From: CAZFVY01 sp964522665
GTDB lineage: Bacteria > Verrucomicrobiota > Verrucomicrobiia > Limisphaerales > CAZFVY01
Direction: 5' to 3'
Length of the DNA stretch: 39,993 bases
Assembly (NCBI GenBank): GCA_964522665.1
Contig: CAZFVY010000062.1
Span: 1 to 39,993, forward strand
The notes under the pieces are model-generated. The model worked only from the letters and a program-made list of their open reading frames with translations, was not told where the DNA came from and ran no database searches. Every line of letters begins with the position of its first letter. Positions within the stretch are counted from its first letter, which is position 1. A program made the position numbers and the translations under genes. Positions 8,128-14,791 of this stretch are shown here, piece after piece.

Positions 8128-8973
8128 TTACGGCCATTCGAAATTCGTCCGCAGGCCGCGCGGCGTCCGGCGAGCGAGCGAACAGCTCAGCCGATGCGGC
8201 CACCCCATCTGCACGCCCCGCACGCCGGGTGAGTAGTCGGCGCCGATGAACTTGGCTTGGCGAAACCAGCCCCAACGTTCCGCGATCAGGTTGTCTTCCA
8301 CGACGTTGACCCCGGCGGGCGACCGCCGCCACGGAGGGTGCCAAATGCGGAAGAACCTGCGCCGCCCGGCCCGACACGTGAACGCGGTGTAGCGCTCGAG
8401 CAGGAACTCGTCAATCGCGCCGGCTGTACAGGGTGAGAAAGAACCGCCTTCGACCAATGTCCCTTGGTAGCGGAGTTTTGCCGAGGTTGTCGTTGAACTC
8501 ACCGTGCCTTCGAGCCGACCGGTTTCGTGAAGGTGCCGGTAGGCGATGTCGCCGTAGCGATAGGGCAGGCCGTAGGGCCACGGACCGAGGCGAACGCTGA
8601 GCCGATTGGACAACCATTCATTGAGGAACACAATTCCCGGCTCGCCCCGATGGCGAACATAAGCGCGCACGTTGAGAAATGAGTGGTTCGCGATCGGCCG
8701 GCAGAGCCCGGCTCCTACGCGGCCACCCGCGCGCGGCCGCAGCCCGCGCATCGTGAACGCCACCAAGCTTACGTGCGCCCGCCCCTCGTAAAGGTCCAAC
8801 GTGAACGGAACCTCAAGCTGCAACGCCCCGGCGTCGACTTCGTAGTGCAAGAAAAGAGCGCGCGACCAATCGGCGACGAACAACGGTTCGCCCCGCCGCG
8901 AATGCAGCCGACGCAGCGCTTGCGCGTTGGCATCCTCGGCGCCCGATGCTCGCTCGGAAATCTGGCTGTTCAT
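8128..8973 (-). CDS. DUF2071 family protein (last gene of operon)
   Basis: This 281-residue protein matches the DUF2071 pattern: LFVADWSRALFLHYEVDAGA, LDLYEGRAHVSLVAFTMRGL, then NVRAYVRHRGEPGIVFLNEW. The family is related to acetoacetate decarboxylase-like barrels and probably binds a small hydrophobic ligand, but no reaction is established. An ATG at 9042 directly abuts the upstream epimerase stop. The ATG at 8973 is preferred because GGAGAG stands at the right distance before it and the intervening 23 residues look unstructured. It is the last of six co-directional genes that begin with a GbsR-type regulator, and the second DUF2071-type gene of that unit. Joint action with the epimerase and acyltransferase on one compound is inference. 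Confidence 0.8.
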   Translation of the reverse strand: MNSQISERASGAEDANAQALRRLHSRRGEPLFVADWSRALFLHYEVDAGALQLEVPFTLDLYEGRAHVSLVAFTMRGLRPRAGGRVGAGLCRPIANHSFLNVRAYVRHRGEPGIVFLNEWLSNRLSVRLGPWPYGLPYRYGDIAYRHLHETGRLEGTVSSTTTSAKLRYQGTLVEGGSFSPCTAGAIDEFLLERYTAFTCRAGRRRFFRIWHPPWRRSPAGVNVVEDNLIAERWGWFRQAKFIGADYSPGVRGVQMGWPHRLSCSLARRTPRGLRTNFEWP

Positions 8974-9042
8974 AAACTCTCCGCCGCGTCGCCCCGGGGA
9001 CGAAACAGGCGTCAAACGTCCGCGGCCTTCACCGTGATTCAT

Positions 9043-10050
9043 TCACGGCCGGGTGAACGTCGGCAGACGGCTCGCGGCGGTTCGATTTTCGATTTCCCGA
9101 ATTGCCGCCTCGAACTCGGGGAATTGAAACTCAAACCCCGATGCCCGCAGCCGACTGGGAATCACCCGGCGGCTCTTGAGGATCAACTCAGTCTCGGTTC
9201 CCAACAGAAATGCCCCGGCTTCGAGCGCCCAACCCGGCGCCGGCAGGCCGAAGGGCAGCCCGCACACGTGCCGAACACTCTGCATCATGTCGCGATTCGG
9301 AATCGGATTTGGCGCGGCCAAATTGACCGCGCCTTCGAAATCATTCCGATCGATCAACCAGCCGATGGCCCGGCAAAAATCGGCCTCGTGAATCCAGGAG
9401 ACAAATTGCCGGCCACTGCCCATTTTGCCGCCGAGGCCGAAACGGGCGAGGCGTCGCAACATCGGAAAGACGCTGTTGATGCCCCGGCCGAGGACCATCG
9501 CCGAACGGAGCGCCACCTTGCGCGTTTCCGGCGTGGTCGCCGCCGCGAACGCCGCTTCCCAGGCTTGCGCGACTTCGACCGAGAATGCGTCCTTCGCTTC
9601 CGGCGTCGGCCCAATCTCTCCCGTCGCTTCATCCATCGGCCGGTCCAGGGAATGCCGATAGATGGTCGCCGTGCTCGAGTTGAACCAAATCCGCGGCGGT
9701 CGCCGGCAACCCGCGATCGCCGCGCCCAAAATCGCGGTCGAGTGGACGCGTGAATCCATGATTTCCCGGCGATTGCGAGCGTGGTAGCGGCAATTGACCG
9801 ATCTTCCGGCGAGATTGATGACGCCAAGCGCGCCGTCCAGTCGCGCCGCCCAATCGCCCAGAGTTCGCCCGTCCCACAAAACTTCATTAATCCCGTCGTC
9901 GCGTCGCGTGGGTTGGCGCGTCAATATCAGTACTTCCCGACCTTCCGCCGCAAAATGTCGCGCCAGCACACCGCCGAGAAACCCGCTGCCACCAGCCAGG
10001 ACGATTCGCGGCGGCGCCGCGTCACCCATTAAATTCAAGTCAGCGCTCAC
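9043..10050 (-). CDS. TIGR01777-type NAD(P)-dependent epimerase/oxidoreductase
   Basis: This 335-residue extended SDR protein has the Rossmann motif IVLAGGSGFLGGVLARHF and the TIGR01777 signature region NLAGRSVNCRYHARNRREIM followed by SRV. Also present are FNSSTATIYRHS, GPTPEAKDAF, and the C-terminal SGRQFVSWIHEADF and LAAPNPIPNRDMM. The catalytic tyrosine position is plausible at ATIYRH. Relatives include E. coli YfcH, whose substrate is not known. The GTG at 10050 is chosen. It overlaps the upstream stop by four bases (GTGA) and GAGG lies five bases before it. Longer versions would run deep into the upstream gene. It sits between two DUF2071-type genes in the GbsR-led operon. Confidence 0.85.
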   Translation of the reverse strand: MSADLNLMGDAAPPRIVLAGGSGFLGGVLARHFAAEGREVLILTRQPTRRDDGINEVLWDGRTLGDWAARLDGALGVINLAGRSVNCRYHARNRREIMDSRVHSTAILGAAIAGCRRPPRIWFNSSTATIYRHSLDRPMDEATGEIGPTPEAKDAFSVEVAQAWEAAFAAATTPETRKVALRSAMVLGRGINSVFPMLRRLARFGLGGKMGSGRQFVSWIHEADFCRAIGWLIDRNDFEGAVNLAAPNPIPNRDMMQSVRHVCGLPFGLPAPGWALEAGAFLLGTETELILKSRRVIPSRLRASGFEFQFPEFEAAIREIENRTAASRLPTFTRP

Positions 10051-10904
10051 GCGTGCCTCACAATCATCGTCCCGCGGCCGCGCCATTCGTGTGGCAGATT
10101 CCGCATAAGCAAGGCGCTGTCGAATTCCACCGACCCCGCCGGGAAAAGCGCGCGATCGGCGAATAGGCTCGACTCGACGACATCCACGGCGAGCGGTTCC
10201 ACCCGCCAGCCGGGGCAACGTAGTTCCAGCCCGTCGAACTCGTTTGCCACCGCGCGCGGCGACCAACCAAGCGAGCCGCCGCGAAAGAACTCGGAGGCCT
10301 CGGCGAGCGTCGGGAACGCCGAATTACCCGGAAATTCGGTGACGCAACGCGCGTGGACCCGGGCCGAAGCGGTGGCCCCTCGGAACTCAACCTCGAAAGC
10401 GTCGCGCGTCTCCCGAACCTGAAACGCAGCCGCGCGATGCGCGCCCGGAAAAATCCTCCCGCCGGCCAGGCGATTCAAGGTCGAAGCGGTGTCGCGTCGC
10501 GTGATATAGACTCCTTCGCGCGGACCGTCGGCGCTGTCCCACTCGACGGCGATGCGGTGCGACGCGTTCTCGGAGGCGACGCCGACCCACGCAGGGAAAC
10601 CGACGGGGCGAAGCCGCCGCAATCGCAGCAGGCAAACGCCAGCGAGCCCCCAGCCATTCACTAACTTCGGTCGGAATGGATACGGTGTCAGACGCGCCAG
10701 CGCCGCCGGATCGCAGCGGAAGTTTAACAGGATGCGGCGGTCGATGATCCCGCGAAGGGGAGGCAACCCGATGCGTGGCGTCACAAATTGGATTCGTTGG
10801 ATCGGCGGATTTGCGATCGGGAGGGCGCTGTCGTCGCAGCTTCCCACGGCTATCGTTTGGGGGGTGGCGTCCGCCCGCGGTGGGTTTGAGAACTGGCCGC
10901 TCAT
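10047..10904 (-). CDS. DUF2071/acetoacetate-decarboxylase-like protein
   Basis: This 285-residue protein contains RRILLNFRCDPAALARLTP, FRPKLVNGWGLAGVCLLRL and EFFRGGSLGWSPRAVANEFD. These resemble a branch of the DUF2071/acetoacetate decarboxylase-like barrel proteins. No reaction is known and no Schiff-base lysine can be assigned with confidence. The ATG at 10904 is chosen because it overlaps the upstream stop by four bases (ATGA) and GGGAGG lies seven bases before it; another ATG six codons upstream is less likely. Its own stop overlaps the GTG of the epimerase, so three genes in a row are translationally coupled. It differs from the other DUF2071 protein of the operon, so the pair is not a recent duplication. 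Confidence 0.7.
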   Translation of the reverse strand: MSGQFSNPPRADATPQTIAVGSCDDSALPIANPPIQRIQFVTPRIGLPPLRGIIDRRILLNFRCDPAALARLTPYPFRPKLVNGWGLAGVCLLRLRRLRPVGFPAWVGVASENASHRIAVEWDSADGPREGVYITRRDTASTLNRLAGGRIFPGAHRAAAFQVRETRDAFEVEFRGATASARVHARCVTEFPGNSAFPTLAEASEFFRGGSLGWSPRAVANEFDGLELRCPGWRVEPLAVDVVESSLFADRALFPAGSVEFDSALLMRNLPHEWRGRGTMIVRHA

Positions 10905-11326
10905 AGCCGGCCTCCCTTCCAAGCCGCAAGGGCGTAGATCGCGACCAAATAAAGGAACGCGAGGTTCGTCGCCTGATAACCGGCCCGCAGCCAGCGATTA
11001 GTGAGGTAAGGCCGCACGTCGAAAACAAATGCCGCCGCGATCAAGCGAATGCTCCAGAAGGCCGCCAGGAACACGCACAACGCTCGCGCCAGGCCGCCTG
11101 CGGCCGCCAGCGTTCCCGCAAATAAAACGGTGATTATGCCAAAGCCGAAAAGGCAAAGACCGATAAACAAATAGTAAATCCAAAACAGTCGCCGAATAAA
11201 CTCCGGCAATCCCGTGAGGTGCGCGCGCAAGTGAACGACGCGCGGCATGAGCGCGCCCGCCCCGGCCAGCCCGAGGTGAAGCAAGCCGGCCGCTTGAAGA
11301 AGGAGGACGAGTTGGTTGGTTTTCAT
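10901..11326 (-). CDS. small four-helix membrane protein, unknown
   Basis: This 141-residue hydrophobic protein has about four transmembrane helices, roughly residues 5-25, 45-70, 75-95 and 115-135. The loop LTGLPEFIRRLFWIYY lies between the first two, and it carries the strings AGALMPRVVHLRAHL and RPYLTNRWLRAGYQATNLAF. I do not recognise a named family. The ATG at 11326 is chosen because the upstream extension is not protein-like and would overlap the preceding gene; a weak AAAGAA precedes it. It starts 11 bases after the DCC-MBOAT stop and ends in a four-base overlap with the next gene, so it belongs firmly to the operon. It may be a membrane partner of the acyltransferase, which is inference. 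Confidence 0.7.
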   Translation of the reverse strand: MKTNQLVLLLQAAGLLHLGLAGAGALMPRVVHLRAHLTGLPEFIRRLFWIYYLFIGLCLFGFGIITVLFAGTLAAAGGLARALCVFLAAFWSIRLIAAAFVFDVRPYLTNRWLRAGYQATNLAFLYLVAIYALAAWKGGRL

Positions 11327-11337
11327 AGTTCTTTGGT

Positions 11338-12726
11338 TTAGAGGGCGCCGATGGCCTTGAGCATCGGCAGGATGACTCGTTGGAGGAACGGCGGAGGAAA
11401 GAGCCAGTAGGCGGGGCCAGCGGCAACCGCGATCGTGAAGAACCGCGCCCAAGCCTCGCGCGCCGACGGGGAAAGATTCCGACCCAACCGAAGATTTTGG
11501 AAGGCTTTTTCGCCGAGTGTTCCCACGCCCTGAATGATGAAATAGAGGGTGGGCAAGCCGTAGCCGCCGCCCCCGGGCAGCGAGATGACCAACTCGTGCG
11601 TCAACCCGGACAAGCCGAAGACGAGAAGCGTCGCCGTCGCGGGGTTGAAAACGCGGGCAAGCGGTCGAAAGGCAAAACGAAACGCCAATTCATGAAACGC
11701 GGTATTCCAACGCCGCCCCCAAAACTCAGTCACTGAGCGCGCGCCGGCCGGATTGCGCATGAGCGGCGTCGCCGCCAAACCCGCGCGGCGCCACGCGAGT
11801 GATAAAAGATGAAATACCCCAAAGTGCAGCAGAAAAGTCACGCCGATCATGCCCGTCCAGGCCGCCAGAATCGCGTCGCGGCGAGCGACGAACCTGACGC
11901 AGCCCCAGATCACCGCGGCGCCGAAGGCGGTCTTGAGCCACGCCGAAATCCACTCCTCTCCGCGGGGCGTGAGCGTACCCCGCTGTTTGCCAAGGAAGCC
12001 GGCCGCGTCCATACCGGGCCACCCGAACAGGTAGCCCGCCGAACGGGCCCGGCCGGCGACCACGCCTCGGCGGAGGGCTTCGCGAAAGGTCAGCCATTTG
12101 CAACCGGCGTAAAGCGCGCCGGCCATCGCCCACATGAAAACCCACGGGGCCAGGCGCGCCCGCCCGGCGAGCGCGACGCCGACCAGCGCCGTCAAAGCGC
12201 CCAAATCCGCGACGCGCCCGCGGACCGAGCGTCTCTCTTTGGTGGGGGCATTTCCAAGTTGGGCCAAATAGGCGGTTCGAAAATGTGGTATCCGGGTATC
12301 AAGCGCGCGCGGCGCTCCGCCCCGCGGCGTCGCCAGTGACGGCCGGATCGGACAAGCCCCGGCGGCGCAACTTCGATGGCGAGCCACCCAGCGATAGGCC
12401 GTCCGGAACTGCCGCCGGATTGGCGGGAAGGCCGCGAGGAGGCAGATCGGTTTGGCCCACCAATAGAAACCGGCCACGGCAACGACCGCGTCGGCGCCGC
12501 CAAAAACACGGCCATCTGGAAGGGCCAGGCGCATCTCCGCCGACCACGCGTCGTCGTCGAGACCGAAACGCTCGGCCGTCAATGAGGTTTGCAGCGGCGC
12601 CAGTCGGAAGCCGCGCCGGGCCAGGAGAGGCTGGAGCCGGCGGGCGAGGCGGACGCAGGTCGGACAGTCGCCGTCGTAGAGAACGACGCCATTATATTTA
12701 GTATAATCTGTTGTTTCTGTATTCAC
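11338..12726 (-). CDS. DCC thiol-redox domain fused to MBOAT/wax-synthase-like acyltransferase
   Basis: This 462-residue fusion starts with a DCC (DUF393) thioredoxin-like domain (about residues 13-130) bearing VVLYDGDCPTC, whose two cysteines (about 21 and 24) form the CxxC of the family. From about residue 170 it becomes a multi-pass membrane protein. The wax-synthase/MBOAT_2 pattern SVTEFWGRRWNTAFHEL and a conserved histidine in SGLTHELVIS predict transfer of an acyl group to a hydroxyl acceptor at the membrane. The start is the GTG at 12726, which has AAAGG at good spacing; another GTG three codons upstream is poorly placed. A palindrome matching that upstream of the regulator gene covers this start codon. 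It is the second gene of the GbsR-led operon. The acyl donor and acceptor are unknown. Confidence 0.8.
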   Translation of the reverse strand: MNTETTDYTKYNGVVLYDGDCPTCVRLARRLQPLLARRGFRLAPLQTSLTAERFGLDDDAWSAEMRLALPDGRVFGGADAVVAVAGFYWWAKPICLLAAFPPIRRQFRTAYRWVARHRSCAAGACPIRPSLATPRGGAPRALDTRIPHFRTAYLAQLGNAPTKERRSVRGRVADLGALTALVGVALAGRARLAPWVFMWAMAGALYAGCKWLTFREALRRGVVAGRARSAGYLFGWPGMDAAGFLGKQRGTLTPRGEEWISAWLKTAFGAAVIWGCVRFVARRDAILAAWTGMIGVTFLLHFGVFHLLSLAWRRAGLAATPLMRNPAGARSVTEFWGRRWNTAFHELAFRFAFRPLARVFNPATATLLVFGLSGLTHELVISLPGGGGYGLPTLYFIIQGVGTLGEKAFQNLRLGRNLSPSAREAWARFFTIAVAAGPAYWLFPPPFLQRVILPMLKAIGAL

Positions 12727-12731
12727 AGAAA
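12714..12731. promoter_or_regulatory. putative operator 2 (over acyltransferase start)
   Basis: TTTCTGT, four bases, ACAGAAA forms a perfect 7-bp inverted repeat that covers the GTG start at 12726-12724 and part of the ribosome-binding region. The same arms and spacing recur at 13293-13310 upstream of the GbsR-type gene. It could block transcription or, as an RNA hairpin, hide the start codon. Confidence 0.6.
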
Positions 12732-12748
12732 TCACCTTTCAAAAAAAT

Positions 12749-13282
12749 TTAACTGGTGATGCCAAGGACACGCAGCGCCTTATCGCCGAGCTTGAGAAAG
12801 CGCGTCAAGGCGCTCATCGGCCATTGCCTGACTTGAAGGTACCAGGCGCTGGTCGTCTCAAAAAACTCCCGCAACGCCCGGAGACGTTCGGCCGTGTACT
12901 GATCCGCCTTCTTTTCGGTTTCAATTTGTTCCAGGCATTCCCGCAAGACCGCCAGGGCCGGGTCGATCTCCCGCCGCTTCCGTTCATCCAAAACGACGCG
13001 AAACATTTCCCAGACGTCTTTCATTGATTCGAAATGATCTCTCTTGTCGCCCATGACGTGGATCAATTTCACGATCCGCCAGCCCTGAAGCTCCCGCAGG
13101 CTGTTGCTGACGTTCGAGCGGGCGACGCCGAGGGTCTCGGCGATCTCCTCGGCGTTCAGCGGCCGGGGCGAGAGGTAAAGCAACGCGTGAATCTGCGCGA
13201 CGGTCCGGTTGATCCCCCAGCGAGTTCCCATCTCGCCCCAATGGAGGATGAATTTCTGTTCGACTGGCGGCAGCGCGTTCAT
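12749..13282 (-). CDS. GbsR/MarR-type transcriptional regulator
   Basis: This 177-residue protein has the GbsR-like arrangement. An N-terminal helix is followed by WGINRTVAQIHALLYLSPRP, and the winged helix-turn-helix NAEEIAETLGVARSNVSNSL with RELQGWRIVKLIHVMGDKRD. A long C-terminal helical region (about residues 85-165) for dimerisation comes last. GbsR proteins are MarR-superfamily repressors that sense small molecules; the ligand here is unknown. The ATG at 13282 is chosen because longer versions would translate through the palindrome at 13293-13310. It is the first gene of a co-directional six-gene unit and ends 22 bases before the DCC-MBOAT gene. Matching palindromes before both genes suggest self-regulation and control of the operon. 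Confidence 0.85.
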   Translation of the reverse strand: MNALPPVEQKFILHWGEMGTRWGINRTVAQIHALLYLSPRPLNAEEIAETLGVARSNVSNSLRELQGWRIVKLIHVMGDKRDHFESMKDVWEMFRVVLDERKRREIDPALAVLRECLEQIETEKKADQYTAERLRALREFFETTSAWYLQVRQWPMSALTRFLKLGDKALRVLGITS

Positions 13283-13292
13283 TGTTCGTTTA

Positions 13293-13310
13293 TTTCTGTT
13301 AATACAGAAA
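13293..13310. promoter_or_regulatory. putative operator 1 upstream of GbsR-type gene
   Basis: TTTCTGTTAATACAGAAA is an inverted repeat with 7-bp arms (8 bp if the flanking A and T are included). It lies 10 bases before the regulator ATG. It matches the site at 12714-12731 in both arms and in the four-base spacing. No convincing -35/-10 pair with normal spacing was found around it. Confidence 0.65.
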
Positions 13311-13353
13311 TGACATACGCAACGGTTTACGTCAAGAGCTTTTTTTTCCCCCA

Positions 13354-13458
13354 CAAGGGGTCAGAGATGAATAATGACATATCCGGACGACCTCGCGACC
13401 AATCAATTCCCGCCAGCCTAATCGAAAATATGTCATTATTCATCTCTGACTCCTTTGG
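13354..13458. repeat. palindromic element, family B, copy 2
   Basis: The left arm (CAAGGGGTCAGAGATGAATA onward, from 13354) and right arm (ending at 13458 in CTCTGACTCCTTTGG) are near-perfect reverse complements. They match the arms of the copy at 7963-8068, while the inner spacer is different. The element lies just upstream of the GbsR-led operon, and the other copy lies just beyond its last gene. Confidence 0.85.
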
Positions 13459-13794
13459 TTTCGGTTTGATCTCGAAGGCGTGGGCGCGTTGCGAGAACCG
13501 CGCTCGCTATTCACTGGTGAGAGCCGACGGCGACGTCGAACTTGCGCGCGACTTCACGTTCGCTGGTCACGGATCATTTTCCTTGCGCGGCACGCAATCG
13601 TCCCTATTAGAGAACGCCATGATCTTCTCGACCAAGCGGCGGGGCTGGCGAACGTTGGGCCGAGGCGTTTGGCCGTTGGTTCGCCGCGGCGCCTCCCGGG
13701 ATGATGGCGTCGTTGAAGTAGCCCAGCGGTCTTCTCTGCGGTTCCTTTCGCGCAAGGCGCCTCGCGTGGTCGCGCGTCGATCGGAGGCCCGGCC
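13459..13794. other. intergenic region, no gene supported
   Basis: Frames crossing this stretch on either strand give arginine-rich, non-protein-like translations. The only feature seen is GGAGG at its 3' end, which serves the downstream SDR gene. Confidence 0.5.
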
Positions 13795-14550
13795 ATGAAC
13801 ACGATGGAAAAGGTCGCTCTGGTGACCGGAGCGGGATCGGGAATTGGCCGGTGCGTCGCTCTGGCCCTGTCGCAGGAGGGCTACGCGGTCGCGCTGGCGG
13901 GGCGGCGCGGCGAGGCGTTGGCGGAAACTGCGGCCGCCGCTGTCGCCGGACGGCGGACGTTAGTTGTTCCCACGGACGTCACCGACCCGGCGAGCGTTCG
14001 CGCCTTGTTCGCGCAGGTCAAAGCGGTCTTTGGCCGGCTCGATTTGCTTTTCAATAACGCCGGCATCAGCGCGCCGGCGGTCCCGTTGGAAACTCTGACG
14101 TTCGAACAGTGGCGCGCCGTGGTGGACACGAACTTGACCGGCCCCTTTCTCTGCACCCAGGAGGCGTTCAAACTGATGAAAGACCAGCAGCCTCGCGGGG
14201 GCCGGATCATCAACAATGGCTCGATTTCCGCGCAAGTCCCACGGCCCGACTCCGCGCCCTATACGGCGACCAAACACGCGATCACCGGGCTTACCAAGTC
14301 AACCGCGCTGGACGGACGCAAGTATGACATCGCCTGCGGGCAGATCGACATCGGGAACGCGGCGACGCAGATGACAAGGAAGATGCAGCGCGGCGTCCGG
14401 CAGGCCGACGGCTCGATCGCGGTCGAGCCGACGATGGACGCGGACGAAGTGGCGCGAGCGGTCGTTTACATGGCCGGCCTGCCGCTCACGGCCAATGTGC
14501 TTTTCATGACGGTGATGGCGACCAAGATGCCCTACGTCGGCCGCGGTTAG
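13795..14550 (+). CDS. short-chain dehydrogenase/reductase (SDR)
   Basis: This 251-residue classical SDR has the cofactor motif TGAGSGIGR near residue 12 and LLFNNAGISAPAVP for the NNAG motif. IINNGSISAQVP holds the catalytic serine and YTATKHAITGLTK the catalytic Tyr-xxx-Lys. It should perform NAD(P)H-dependent oxidation or reduction of an alcohol/ketone pair in the cytoplasm; the substrate is unknown. An arginine in place of an acidic residue after the second strand (ALAGRRGEAL) leans towards NADP(H). The ATG at 13795 is preferred over another ATG three codons on because GGAGG lies seven bases upstream. It is monocistronic as far as can be seen, on the opposite strand to the GbsR-led operon. 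Confidence 0.93.
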   Translation: MNTMEKVALVTGAGSGIGRCVALALSQEGYAVALAGRRGEALAETAAAAVAGRRTLVVPTDVTDPASVRALFAQVKAVFGRLDLLFNNAGISAPAVPLETLTFEQWRAVVDTNLTGPFLCTQEAFKLMKDQQPRGGRIINNGSISAQVPRPDSAPYTATKHAITGLTKSTALDGRKYDIACGQIDIGNAATQMTRKMQRGVRQADGSIAVEPTMDADEVARAVVYMAGLPLTANVLFMTVMATKMPYVGRG

Positions 14551-14720
14551 AGCGAGTTAATCTCGGCCCGGCTATTCCGAATCAGCCCCGGCGAGAATTC
14601 CGTCGTCGCAGTTCAAAGGGGGAAGCCCAGAGCGGCCATTCGGGGCCAGCGGGCGGCCAGACATTCCAATACCCGGTTTCCGCGTCGAAGATAACGGGAG
14701 GCTGGCCGGTTGAGCGGCGC

Positions 14721-14754
14721 CGGGTCGAGTGACCCGATTTCCGGGTTAATCGGG
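14721..14754. promoter_or_regulatory. overlapping inverted repeats upstream of NtrC-type gene
   Basis: CGGGTC (14721-14726) pairs with GACCCG (14731-14736), and CCCGATT (14733-14739) pairs with AATCGGG (14748-14754). The two hairpins share bases and so exclude each other. They lie 38-71 bases before the response-regulator start and could be an operator or an attenuator-like structure. Their role is not established. Confidence 0.35.
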
Positions 14755-14791
14755 CTTGCCCTAAGCCGGTCGCATTCTCTAGCCTAGGGGA

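Noticed and set aside
7856..8377. Protein-coding frames across the family B palindromes (also 13034-13798)
   Set aside because: The translations mirror each other because of the palindrome and are arginine-rich elsewhere; they overlap real genes on the other strand.
13312..13335. Promoter for the GbsR-led operon with TTGACG as -35
   Set aside because: TTGACG is present on the minus strand at 13335-13330, but no -10-like hexamer lies at a normal 16-18 base distance.
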